A stretch of 64,000 nucleotides of DNA from Lysinibacillus pakistanensis. Lineage in GTDB: Bacteria > Bacillota > Bacilli > Bacillales_A > Planococcaceae. Made by a program: the position numbers and the translations under genes. The notes under the pieces were generated by a model. The model was not told the origin of the DNA. It saw only the letters and a program-made list of their open reading frames with translations, and made no database searches. The stretch is taken from positions 4,834,501 through 4,898,500 of the forward strand of contig NZ_CP126101.1 of the NCBI RefSeq assembly GCF_030123245.1. Reading direction: 5' to 3'. Shown here piece by piece: positions 51,890 through 60,565 of this stretch; position 1 is the stretch's first letter, and every line of letters starts with the position of its first letter.

Positions 51890-52880
51890 CCCCGTGTTTA
51901 CGAACTAAATACAAGAAGAATGGAACCCCTACTAATGCTGTTAATACACCAATTGGCGTTTCGAATGGGAAATTGACAAAACGGCTAAGCACATCACAAA
52001 GTGCTAGGAAAAACGAGCCAATTACCGCCGCACAAGGAATAATAAAACGATAATCTACCCCAACAAGGAAGCGTGTAATATGCGGGATAACTAATCCAAC
52101 AAAGGCAATCTTTCCGACAAGTGCAACTGCCGTACCTGTTAAACATACGACAGCTAGCATACTAATGATTTTCACCGCTGTTGTTTTTTGCCCAAGCCCA
52201 ATGGCAATATCTTCACCCAAAGAAGTGATTGTAATAGCCTTCGCTGATAATAAGGCCAGGACTAAACCGATTAAACCAAATGGAATAGCTAGCAGCAGCA
52301 TATCCATATCCACCATATGTACCTTCGTGTTATACCATACGCTTACGGTTTGAGATACTTGGAAATACATTGCAATGGCAGTAGCTATACTACTTAAAAA
52401 TGTACCAATAACTGTACCAATAATTGCTAGACGTACAGGCGATAATCCATTGCGAATTAATGAACCAAATCCAAAAACTATCCCAGCTCCTAATGCCGAA
52501 CCAATCATAGAAAGTAGAATCATTTGGTAGTTAGGGAGACCTGGGAAAAATACAATAGCTAACGTAATTACAAATGCTGAGCCATCATTTACACCCATCA
52601 AGGAAGGTGATGCTAAATAATTTCGTGTAATCCCCTGCATAACGGCGCCAGCTACTGCTAAAAATGCGCCCACTAATAAAACTGCAGCGATCCTGGGAAT
52701 ACGACCAGTTCTAACAATTTGATGATCCACATTCGAGGGATCAAATGCAGAAATCGCCTGCCAAATTGTGATTGCGCTAATGTCCTTTGTACCGTACATA
52801 ACGGAGACTAATGCTATCATCACAATTAAAAATGGAGAAGCTGCTACTATTGAAAATGCCATTATGTTTGTTTTTTTCAA
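51873..52880 (-). CDS. Siderophore ABC transporter permease 1 (FecCD family)
   Basis: 335 residues, FecCD-type polytopic protein with NYLASPSLMGVNDGSAF and KIAFVGLVIPHITRFLVG. TTG start after AAAGGTG. It lies downstream of the binding-protein gene but is separated from it by a terminator and a dispersed repeat, which should lower its expression relative to the binding protein. Uptake of ferric siderophore inferred from the operon. Confidence 0.9.
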   Translation of the reverse strand: MKKTNIMAFSIVAASPFLIVMIALVSVMYGTKDISAITIWQAISAFDPSNVDHQIVRTGRIPRIAAVLLVGAFLAVAGAVMQGITRNYLASPSLMGVNDGSAFVITLAIVFFPGLPNYQMILLSMIGSALGAGIVFGFGSLIRNGLSPVRLAIIGTVIGTFLSSIATAIAMYFQVSQTVSVWYNTKVHMVDMDMLLLAIPFGLIGLVLALLSAKAITITSLGEDIAIGLGQKTTAVKIISMLAVVCLTGTAVALVGKIAFVGLVIPHITRFLVGVDYRFIIPCAAVIGSFFLALCDVLSRFVNFPFETPIGVLTALVGVPFFLYLVRKHGGEKRA

Positions 52881-52912
52881 CTTCTACACCTTTTTCTATT
52901 TTTTTATACTCT

Positions 52913-53180
52913 TATCAATTTCGCCTTGGCGTAATTGCGTCCGGGTTTTGAATTGTGCCCGCACAATTCATTCCTTTGAAAATCCGTGACATCCGCCGGA
53001 GGCTTTATCTTCATTCAGTAGATGTTTGGACACTCACTGAAAAGGAACCAAAACCCGCCTTCATCCTCTCCACCTGTAGAGATGGGAGTCTTCTGTATCT
53101 GCCGCTGTCGCTACGCTTACGCGCTTAAAACATCTGCCGCTATGCTTTCGATACAAAAAACATTTGCTGAATGAAGATAA
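52913..53180. repeat. Dispersed repeat A, copy 3 (longest), inside the siderophore operon
   Basis: About 270 bp without coding capacity between the binding protein and permease genes. Beginning TATCAATTTCGCCTTGGCGT and end CATTTGCTGAATGAAGATAA are shared with copies 1 and 2. Internal inverted words (CATCCGCC / GGAGGC) suggest structure. Confidence 0.8.
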
Positions 53181-53181
53181 A

Positions 53182-53230
53182 AGGCTGGTAATAGCCTGGT
53201 GATGCCACCAAATCTATTACCAGCCTCTTT
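53182..53230 (-). terminator. Terminator after the siderophore-binding protein gene
   Basis: Perfect 13-bp stem AGGCTGGTAATAG / CTATTACCAGCCT with a TTTT tail on the minus strand; probably partial, giving excess binding protein over permease. Confidence 0.85.
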
Positions 53231-53234
53231 AAAA

Positions 53235-54218
53235 CTATTTAAGTAATTTTTCTACTGCAATATCTAGGAATTTCACTTTAGACCAAGCCGTACCACCCTG
53301 AGCTAACGGATCAATTGCATTCACGAAAATTTGATTATTTTGTGATGCCTTTAAGCTTTCAAAAATCGGATTCTTTTGTAAATCCTCTAATGCTTTTGGT
53401 GCATCTGCATTTTCTGATTCTTCAAACTGAAGGAATATTGCATCTGGATTTACCTGCGCTAATGTTTCAAGAGATAGTTCCGCCTGAGCTTTTGTTGTTT
53501 TAAGAATTTCAGGAATTGGTGCTCCTAAATCCTCATATAAAATTGGATTTAAGTAAACGCCTGCCGGATAAATATACATTACTCCGCCACGTACTCGAAT
53601 AACTAATACTTGTTTATCCGTAAGTTGCTCTTTCGATTTAGCTTGTGCATCAGCCACCTTGGCATCATAATCAGCAATGATTTTTTTAGCATCCTCTTCT
53701 TTACCAGTAAGCTGTGCAAGTAAAGTGAAGTTTTCCTTCCAGTTTGTAGAGATATGTGAATATGGAATCATCGTTTGAATTTTGTTAAGCTTTTCAGCAG
53801 TTTCTTCAGGGAATTTGGAAGTACCTATAATTACATCTGGATCAAGATTAAGGATGGCTTCTGCATTCGGCTCCATTTTGTTCCCCACAAGCTTAGCACC
53901 CTCAAATTCAGAAGCAAGATATGAAGGAACTTTGCCGCCAATTTCAAGTACCCCAACTGGCTTAATACCAAGCATTGCAGCATCCTCCATGGACTCTAAG
54001 CTTGCCGCTACAATGTTATTCACTTTAGCAGGAAGTTCATATTTTTCCCCTAAATAAGAGATTGTCTGAGTATTGGCCTCATTTGTTTGTGATTCTGTCG
54101 CGCTTGTTTCTGCTGCATTATTTGAAGATGTATTTGACTCTTCTGCCTTATCCGATCCACATGCCGCTAAGGATAAAGCTAATAAAGCAGGTGCACACAT
54201 TTTAAAATATTTATTCAT
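53235..54218 (-). CDS. Iron-siderophore-binding lipoprotein
   Basis: 327 residues: lipoprotein signal (LSLAACGSD, Cys20), a Ser/Asn/Glu-rich linker and a FecB/FhuD-type periplasmic-binding domain from about residue 52 (TISYLGEKYELPAKVNNIVA) with DPDVIIGTSKFPEE. The rest of the operon and two Fur-type boxes upstream indicate ferric-siderophore binding, probably catecholate given the esterase (inference). Confidence 0.92.
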   Translation of the reverse strand: MNKYFKMCAPALLALSLAACGSDKAEESNTSSNNAAETSATESQTNEANTQTISYLGEKYELPAKVNNIVAASLESMEDAAMLGIKPVGVLEIGGKVPSYLASEFEGAKLVGNKMEPNAEAILNLDPDVIIGTSKFPEETAEKLNKIQTMIPYSHISTNWKENFTLLAQLTGKEEDAKKIIADYDAKVADAQAKSKEQLTDKQVLVIRVRGGVMYIYPAGVYLNPILYEDLGAPIPEILKTTKAQAELSLETLAQVNPDAIFLQFEESENADAPKALEDLQKNPIFESLKASQNNQIFVNAIDPLAQGGTAWSKVKFLDIAVEKLLK

Positions 54219-54246
54219 TTATATTCTCTCCCTATAACTCTCTATT

Positions 54247-54265
54247 GACAATGATAATCATTTTC
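54247..54265. promoter_or_regulatory. Fur box 1
   Basis: GACAATGATAATCATTTTC agrees with the Fur consensus GATAATGATAATCATTATC at 17 of 19 positions. Confidence 0.85.
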
Positions 54266-54297
54266 ATTTATAAGTCAATAGAAATCAGTAATTTAAT

Positions 54298-54312
54298 TGA
54301 TACTCATTATCA
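54298..54312. promoter_or_regulatory. Fur box 2
   Basis: TGATACTCATTATCA, a 7-1-7 site one base from the Fur core. Confidence 0.75.
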
Positions 54313-54400
54313 TTTACGGATATTATCCTAACAAAGAGAAAAACAGATGTGAATGGATAATTTCATGAATCACATGGACTTTTGCCGTTTTTATTTCACA

Positions 54401-54432
54401 GAAAAAGCTATTTCTTTTTCAAGAAATAGCTT
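54401..54432 (-). terminator. Terminator of the AraC-family gene
   Basis: AAAGCTATTTCTT / AAGAAATAGCTTT stem with TTTTTC tail on the minus strand. Confidence 0.85.
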
Positions 54433-54433
54433 T

Positions 54434-55264
54434 CTATACATATTTAGCTTCTTCTATTATTGTTTTCCGATAGGCCGTCGGGGACATTCCCGTACATTTT
54501 TTGAAAACTCGGCTAAAATAAAAGCAATCGAAGTAGCCTACACATTCTGCTACCTCCGCAATCGTAGTATCGTGATACTCCAATAAATCCTTCGCTCTCC
54601 GCATTCGGTATTCTGTTAAGTATGTGCTAGGATTCATACCCGTATGTTGCTCAAATAAATAAGCAAATCTGCGACGCTCTACACCGAATTCCTCGGCTAT
54701 CTTTGAAACTGATATTTGCTTAGCGTAGTTTTCATTTATATACTGCATAGCTTGCTCCATAATGTCACTTGCTGTATCAAGAATCTTCACTTTTGCCAAA
54801 ATAAGAATAGTCTCTAGCAAATTCATAAATAACGTTTTAGACTTCAATATTGCCATATTTCCAGGCAATGATTGACTCTCTATTAATTGCTGGACATAAT
54901 CTATAATTTTTGTATGATAGCCTGTATCGATTAAAAAATGTTGATTCGCTAAAGGATATTTATTAGTTTCTTCTATAGAGGTAGAGTAGTGGACCACTGC
55001 ATATTCCCATATTTGATCACCAATAACCTTAATTTCAATCGGCATTTGAGGTCCTGCATGTATGACCATACCTGGCGCCATTGTGTATGGTGCACCATTA
55101 AAACTAAAGCTCGCACTTCCTGAAAGTGGAACAACTAGACCACACTTCCCTGGGGCTGTTGTTCGTCCTCTATCAATTTGACCAGGCTTCATCTTATTTG
55201 TAAAAATATCCGTAAATTTCACATTTACATGTGCATAGTAGTCAATTAAATGCTTGATGTCCAT
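54434..55264 (-). CDS. AraC-family regulator of siderophore uptake
   Basis: 276 residues: N-terminal cupin-like sensing domain (CGLVVPLSGSASFSFNG) and C-terminal AraC double helix-turn-helix (KIAEEFGVERRRFAYLFEQHTGMNPSTYL in part, and VAECVGYFDCFYFSRVFKK). B. subtilis Btr has a similar location next to feuABC but is fused to a binding domain; here that domain is lacking. The start overlaps the DinB gene by 19 bases. Expected to activate the binding-protein operon in response to siderophore. Confidence 0.85.
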   Translation of the reverse strand: MDIKHLIDYYAHVNVKFTDIFTNKMKPGQIDRGRTTAPGKCGLVVPLSGSASFSFNGAPYTMAPGMVIHAGPQMPIEIKVIGDQIWEYAVVHYSTSIEETNKYPLANQHFLIDTGYHTKIIDYVQQLIESQSLPGNMAILKSKTLFMNLLETILILAKVKILDTASDIMEQAMQYINENYAKQISVSKIAEEFGVERRRFAYLFEQHTGMNPSTYLTEYRMRRAKDLLEYHDTTIAEVAECVGYFDCFYFSRVFKKCTGMSPTAYRKTIIEEAKYV

Positions 55265-55740
55265 TTTTCAGCTCCCACATTTTTTAAAGCAATTTGGATT
55301 TGTGAAAAATGATGAAGATCATGATCTATTAAACCCGTAAAATAACTTAATAACGTTAATTCAGAAACACCTATTTTCAATGATTGCAGCCATTTTTGGT
55401 CTTCTATTTGATGAATTGCACCCATTAGTAAATTTCTATTTTGTAAAAATTGTTCGATTGTTTCCTCCTTGCTTTTCAATCGACTTTCCTTTGCGGCATG
55501 TGTATTTATATCTTCAGCATTTGGTCCCTTTGGTAGAATTTCATCAGCCAAAAGATATGGTAGTCGTTGATGGTACACGAATTCATCCCATGGAGTAAGA
55601 TGTCCAATTACTTCTGCAACTGTCCATTTTCCAGGTTCAATAGGTGAACGCCATTGTTCCTCCGTCAGATGCATTAAACCTTCCACAAATTGTAGAGATT
55701 TTTCATAATGAATGAGTATTTGATTTTTATCGTAATACAA
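55246..55740 (-). CDS. DinB-family protein
   Basis: 164 residues with the DinB four-helix fold, TVAEVIGHLTPWDEFV and LIDHDLHHFSQIQIAL (His ligands). TTG start after AAGGGG. The family is thought to bind divalent metal and includes thiol transferases. Coupled to the AraC gene, with no clear link to iron. Confidence 0.78.
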   Translation of the reverse strand: MYYDKNQILIHYEKSLQFVEGLMHLTEEQWRSPIEPGKWTVAEVIGHLTPWDEFVYHQRLPYLLADEILPKGPNAEDINTHAAKESRLKSKEETIEQFLQNRNLLMGAIHQIEDQKWLQSLKIGVSELTLLSYFTGLIDHDLHHFSQIQIALKNVGAEKWTSSI

Positions 55741-55756
55741 ACACTATATCCCCTTC

Positions 55757-56383
55757 CTAATCGTAAGCAATCTGCAGCTTTGGCCAAATGGATGTCCAAT
55801 TTTTCTGCTGAATTCTGCGCTTATAAATTTCATGCATTGGTGTGTCTTTCTGAAAATATGGTGTAGGAGCGACAATCCCAGAAATTAAATGCTGAATTCC
55901 ATAGGGAGCAGCAATTTGAAGAATTCCATTATTAAGCCTTATACCAATAGCTGTTGGCGTTTCAGGAAAATGAGCAACTCCATCTATCGAAGACTGATAG
56001 GGTTTAGTATTATTCACTACATGCATTCTTGCCTGATTTTTCACAGACCACGGCTCATTCTGTAAATATTCCCTTAGTTTTTGTTCATACTTTTTCTCAT
56101 CTTTTTCTGAAAGATTCGCTTTATCAAAATATATCACATCAATATCACCTAAAGGTGTTCTACTTTCATAATGATGAAGGTAATCCCACACCTTTGAACG
56201 AATAAATCCAGCACAAATCCAAGAATCTGGTAGCTCTAATCTCTCCACAGTTGCTATTATTTCCATCATCCAACTATCTGCTGCAATTAAGTGTTTTAAC
56301 TCTACTTCTGTTTTTAAATGCTTCATCGTATCAGTACGCTCGCTGAACCAAGATCGATGTTTTGATAGACATGTTGTCTGCAT
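55757..56383 (-). CDS. Nucleotidyltransferase family protein (COG3575-like)
   Basis: 208 residues resembling the DUF925/COG3575 nucleotidyltransferase-like group: ICAGFIRSKVWDYLHHY, LGDIDVIYFD (Asp dyad), QARMHVVNNTKPYQSS. The substrate is unknown. GAGGAG precedes ATG. A later Met gives a protein 19 residues shorter but without a ribosome site. Confidence 0.75.
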   Translation of the reverse strand: MQTTCLSKHRSWFSERTDTMKHLKTEVELKHLIAADSWMMEIIATVERLELPDSWICAGFIRSKVWDYLHHYESRTPLGDIDVIYFDKANLSEKDEKKYEQKLREYLQNEPWSVKNQARMHVVNNTKPYQSSIDGVAHFPETPTAIGIRLNNGILQIAAPYGIQHLISGIVAPTPYFQKDTPMHEIYKRRIQQKNWTSIWPKLQIAYD

Positions 56384-56423
56384 AGTGAATCTCCTCTACA
56401 CTCTATTTCAAAAATAATCTTCC

Positions 56424-57180
56424 ATTCATTACTATAGTAATGAATCATAGTGTTGAAAAACTAAATGGTCAAGGATACCTTTGTGAATATTTAGTCAAAA
56501 TGAAGATGATTTCCGTTCCAGGCTACTCGCTTTGTTGCTGACGCTTCGCTTTCGCACAGAGCAAAGCTTCCTGTGGGCGAGCGACGAGCCGCTTCCTGCG
56601 CTGACGCTCCGTGCAGGGTCTCATCTGTCTCGCTATCCCACGGGAGTCGAGTAGCCTTGCACTCCAATCAGCAATAGTGTAGAACTTTAAATATTTTCTT
56701 CCCTCAAAAGTAAAATAAAAACATGTTACTCACCATCATTAAATGGATAGAATAGTAGTACAATTCTATAGCTGTCAACCTACATTTTGTGCATAAAAAT
56801 ACTTTATAACTAAACATAAAGCCTCTTACTGCTGTCGTACTGCTTTCGCATAGAAAAATGTTATCAGCTTCATTTTTTACGAAAAATAGTGATGGTTAAG
56901 ACTTAAATTTATCACTATACATTTATGTGAAATGCCAACGAAAATACTATGAGCAGTGGTTGATTGGAGTGTAGACTGAGTGATTCCTCGGGGATTCAGC
57001 GTCACAGATGAGACCCTGGAGCGAGCAGTGAAGCGGCTCATCGGACGCCCCCAGGAAAGCACTCAGTCGGAACGGAGATCAACCCCTCGTTTTGAAAAAG
57101 GACTATACTTTTAATTTGTCACCTTGATTTCATTGACATAATAGTATTTCAACAACATGATTCATTACTATAGTAATGAA
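56424..57180. mobile_element. Structured non-coding element, copy 2, with flanking palindrome duplication
   Basis: A 714-bp element (56446-57159) is bracketed by a perfect 21-bp direct repeat (56424-56444 and 57160-57180) that is itself a palindrome (TTCATTACTATAGTAATGAA). Left part (56446-56693) equals the left part of copy 1; right part (57043-57159) equals its right part. The extra 350 bp inside contain an inverted, diverged copy of the arm (56958-57042). AGGCTACTCG (56520-56529) pairs with CGAGTAGCCT (56648-56657). No coding capacity. The surrounding 56384-57373 holds no gene. Confidence 0.78.
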
Positions 57181-57373
57181 ATTATTTATTTTATCCAAGT
57201 GGAGATGCATTTCTGGCCTCTAAGCAGCTAGGAATGGAAGCTGATTCCCTCACATTTTATAGAGCTAAAAAATTTAATTTATATATTATATTTATACAAA
57301 TCCAAAAATAATATATTAGATTTATCAATCAATTCCATCTACCCTTTAACTAGCAAAGCTAAAGGAGATGCAT

Positions 57374-58174
57374 ATGAAAAAATCTTTTATTTTAATCGTC
57401 ACTCTTATCATTGTAATTGGACTTTTTTATACAAATCTTTCACTAACACTCGTTAGTATAGGAATGATTGCTGCCTTTATTGGTACCCTTGCTGGGGGTG
57501 GCGGGCTTATAACAATCCCAGCTATGATGCTTGTGGGTATACCTATACATACCGGTATTGCCACAAATAAATTTTCTACAGGCATTTCTGCATTATCTAG
57601 TATCCTCTACCTTCTTTATCAGCAGGAGCTTCGTCTAGCTTCTATTCTGAAATATGTCACTATTGCATTTACTGGAGGTGTTTGCGGGGCACTTCTAACA
57701 ATAGCCATGTCAGAGCAGATCATGAATATGATAGCTTGTCTACTACTCATTCTCGTATTGTTTCTAACGTTAAAAAGAATAGAATGGGCTGCACAGTCAC
57801 ACGAAAATGAGACAAAACAAGGCTATATATTATGGCAGCCATTTTTAATTGCGGTATATGATGGTGGTTTTGGTCCTGGTTCTTCCACCTTCAGCATATT
57901 ACACTATTTACGCCAGCACTATTCTTACATAAAGGCTGTACAGCTTACGCGCGTGCTTCTGTTTGGAAGCTGTACAGGGGCATTTTTAGTCTTTTATCAA
58001 TCTGGTTTTATACAATGGAAATATGCGATTGCGATGGCAATAGGCTCTATTATTGGCTCTCAGCTGGGGCTTTTAGTTTTACCAAAAATACCTATGAAAG
58101 CAGCAAAAATACTACTAACACTCATCATTTCGTTGTTGCTTATTCAAGTTATAGGAAAAATCTTAACTACTTAG
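57374..58174 (+). CDS. TSUP family (TauE/SafE) permease
   Basis: 266-residue membrane protein with seven to eight helices and duplicated TauE/SafE motifs (IGTLAGGGGLITIPAM, AVYDGGFGPGSSTFSI). Probably exports or imports a sulfur- or carboxylate-type anion; it is not near other sulfur genes. The ATG at 57374 has AAAGGAG six bases away; the in-frame ATG at 57368 is too close to it. Its end overlaps the convergent SnoaL-like gene by 12 bases. Confidence 0.82.
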   Translation: MKKSFILIVTLIIVIGLFYTNLSLTLVSIGMIAAFIGTLAGGGGLITIPAMMLVGIPIHTGIATNKFSTGISALSSILYLLYQQELRLASILKYVTIAFTGGVCGALLTIAMSEQIMNMIACLLLILVLFLTLKRIEWAAQSHENETKQGYILWQPFLIAVYDGGFGPGSSTFSILHYLRQHYSYIKAVQLTRVLLFGSCTGAFLVFYQSGFIQWKYAIAMAIGSIIGSQLGLLVLPKIPMKAAKILLTLIISLLLIQVIGKILTT

Positions 58175-58522
58175 ATGCTCATGAATTAACTTCCATTTAT
58201 CATTTTCTTTTATAAATATATTTGTAGCCCTTCCGCTGCCTGATATAAATTTCCCCTTATGGTAGCCCTCATAGTGGTATGTATAAATACAGGTAGCAGT
58301 TTTTTCATCCACCGTTAGCCATTGTACATCGGTAGCCGAATATACCTCTTGCTCGATTACCTGCCATGCGTGATTAAAGTAATTACCTATATCCTCTAAG
58401 GTAGTGCATGTTTTATCGGTAAACCAATAGACCGCCTGTGGATGCAATATTTCCTTTACATTATTAAAATCATGGGAATTCGTAGCTGTAATATATTGTG
58501 CTAAAGCTTGCTGATACGTCAA
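58163..58522 (-). CDS. SnoaL/NTF2-like protein
   Basis: 119 residues, NTF2-like cone fold (DUF4440/SnoaL type): ALAQYITATNSHDFNNVKEI, VYWFTDKTCTTLEDI, ATNIFIKENDKWKLIHEHLS. I chose TTG at 58520-58522 because AAAGGAGGG is six bases upstream; a longer frame from 58591 has no ribosome site. Function unknown. Confidence 0.75.
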   Translation of the reverse strand: MTYQQALAQYITATNSHDFNNVKEILHPQAVYWFTDKTCTTLEDIGNYFNHAWQVIEQEVYSATDVQWLTVDEKTATCIYTYHYEGYHKGKFISGSGRATNIFIKENDKWKLIHEHLSS

Positions 58523-58608
58523 GAAAATCCCTCCTTTTTTAACAATAGTAACGGAAAATATGTCACCATGAAATACTTTATTCACCTTCACAAGCGGTTA
58601 ACTAAGGT

Positions 58609-59496
58609 TTATCCAATCTGTGTTGATGGCTTAGACAGCAAATAAAGGGCTCCTAAAATAAATCCAAATCCTCCGCATTGTAGGAATGAAATTTTTTCAC
58701 CTAAAAATAACGAGGATAATACAATGCTACTAATCGGTAAAAAGCTTGTTAGGATGCCCGCTGATGTTGCAGAAATCCTTGCAAGCCCTTGCTGCATAAG
58801 AATAAATGCCAGCACGGTTACAATGATTCCGAAATAGACTACTAACCCCCATTCAGCAAAAGTCACTTCTTTAAAAGCAAAGGAACGACTTTCGGCTATA
58901 GCAAAAGGAAAAAACAACACTGCTCCAAAGCAGCTTACCATCGTAGCAACAGTGAGAGCACTTACTCGCTTAGAGTGAGATTTTCCTAATATAATGAATA
59001 AGGATTCACAACAAATAGCTCCTAAAATAAGAAGATTACCGGCTAATGATGTCAAATCTATCGTAGATATGCTAGTAATATTTATTAATACTGTTCCAAA
59101 AACAGCCATTAGTACACCAAGCCCGATATTTCTCGTAAAATGCTCCTTTAATAGGAAAACTGAAAGAATAGCTGTACAAGCTGGTAGTGTACTTGTAATA
59201 ATACCAGCCTCGATTGCTGAGGTTAGTGAAAGACCACTGAGCATTAGAATATTAAACAGAAAGACACCAAACAATGCCTGCAAGAAGATTGATAAATAAT
59301 CTTTTCTATCTAGCACTGAAAAACCCTCTACTTTCATCCATAAAGGTACTAGAGCAGCAGATGCAACAAGAAATCTCAATTCATTTGCTAAAAATACAGG
59401 AAAGCTTTGTATGATGAACTTACCTGCTACAACCGAGCTACCAACAATAGTCATCGCGAGCATAACTTTTCCACTTGCCCACATTTGCGTATTCAA
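58609..59496 (-). CDS. EamA/DMT-superfamily transporter
   Basis: 295 residues, ten membrane helices, two EamA repeats (residues 10-140 and 150-290; NELRFLVASAALVPLW and the second-half FLPISSIVLSSLFLGE). TTG start overlaps the proline dehydrogenase stop by four bases, so the two are co-translated. DMT exporters remove amino acids or metabolites. The partner enzyme suggests proline or a related imino acid, by inference only. Confidence 0.83.
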   Translation of the reverse strand: MNTQMWASGKVMLAMTIVGSSVVAGKFIIQSFPVFLANELRFLVASAALVPLWMKVEGFSVLDRKDYLSIFLQALFGVFLFNILMLSGLSLTSAIEAGIITSTLPACTAILSVFLLKEHFTRNIGLGVLMAVFGTVLINITSISTIDLTSLAGNLLILGAICCESLFIILGKSHSKRVSALTVATMVSCFGAVLFFPFAIAESRSFAFKEVTFAEWGLVVYFGIIVTVLAFILMQQGLARISATSAGILTSFLPISSIVLSSLFLGEKISFLQCGGFGFILGALYLLSKPSTQIG

Positions 59497-60452
59497 TAAT
59501 CCTCACTATTTTCTAAGATTGAAGGATTAATTATATCTGTTACGGCAAGATATAAATTTTCAGGATATTCTGCAATACGGTGGCATAGGTACAAAAACCA
59601 CTCAGTTCCATAAGTCAAATAAACTCTGCATGGGTACCCGTTCTTTTTTAATTGCTGTAACAACGCTGGCTGTACACCGTATAACATCTCTATCTCCACA
59701 TTTGGCTGTTGAAAGTATCGACGCTTCTCCATTTCTAGAATAAGCGCCTTATCATGTGTTGCAATTGAAATTGGATGCTTTGCTTCTATTAATTGTTCAA
59801 CAAAATGAAGATAACGTTCGTTTAATTTCCTTGACCTTGTTATCGCAATATCGTCTGACTCCTGAAAAGCGCCTTTTACCAGCCTTATTCTCCCTGGATA
59901 TTGGGTCAACTGTTGAATATCCACTTCTGTACGATAAAGATGAGCTTGCAGCGTAATCCCTATATTCGGATATTGCATAGCTATTTTTTTATAGACTTCG
60001 ATTATACTGCTCGTCTTGGAGGACTCCTCCATACTAATCATCAATGAAATACCATATTGCTGCGCTTTCTGTGCAAGCTCCTGTAAATTTGTATAGGCAA
60101 GATTTGCGTTTACTGAAAGGCCAATATGGGATAAATCAAAAGATACAGTTTGGTTGAATGAAAGTACCCCAGTGTCCTCTATAAGCTGTAAAAGCTCCTC
60201 CTTTGCTTTTTGACATTCCGCAATATCCTTTGTATTTTCTCCTATGAATTCTAGTGATATTTGATAATCCTTTGAGATAAAATCCTGAGCAATTCTTAGC
60301 GCCTCCTGTCTCTTTTCCCCAGTAACATAACGTTTAGCCGCCTTCCATAATAACGGATAAAGCTCCGCTGATTGCTGAACAGTATGCTTCATTTGCTCAT
60401 TTCTTGCTGCTGATTTTAAGGCCTGTATTACTAATTCCTCCACATTTCTCAT
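59493..60452 (-). CDS. Proline dehydrogenase-like flavoenzyme
   Basis: 319 residues of the monofunctional PRODH family (PutB/FadM type): RIRLVKGAFQES, SIATHDKAL, EIEMLYGVQP and the C-terminal VYLTYGTEWFLYLCHRIAEYPENL in part, the flavin and substrate-binding end. Converts L-proline to pyrroline-5-carboxylate. No P5C dehydrogenase gene adjoins. It is divergent to a MocR regulator 113 bp away. Confidence 0.83.
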   Translation of the reverse strand: MRNVEELVIQALKSAARNEQMKHTVQQSAELYPLLWKAAKRYVTGEKRQEALRIAQDFISKDYQISLEFIGENTKDIAECQKAKEELLQLIEDTGVLSFNQTVSFDLSHIGLSVNANLAYTNLQELAQKAQQYGISLMISMEESSKTSSIIEVYKKIAMQYPNIGITLQAHLYRTEVDIQQLTQYPGRIRLVKGAFQESDDIAITRSRKLNERYLHFVEQLIEAKHPISIATHDKALILEMEKRRYFQQPNVEIEMLYGVQPALLQQLKKNGYPCRVYLTYGTEWFLYLCHRIAEYPENLYLAVTDIINPSILENSEDY

Positions 60453-60495
60453 CTTTATTCCTCCTCATTGCTATTTGTCAGTACTTTAACATGAT

Positions 60496-60547
60496 AAAAT
60501 TGGTAGCTGTAGAGCCACTTTATAGAAACTTTTAAGGTACCAATTTT
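60496..60547. promoter_or_regulatory. Inverted repeat between PRODH and MocR genes
   Basis: Perfect 10-bp arms AAAATTGGTA (60496-60505) and TACCAATTTT (60538-60547) separated by 32 bp, inside the 113-bp divergent promoter region; a candidate MocR binding site. Confidence 0.5.
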
Positions 60548-60565
60548 AAGAGGAGGCGAAATACA

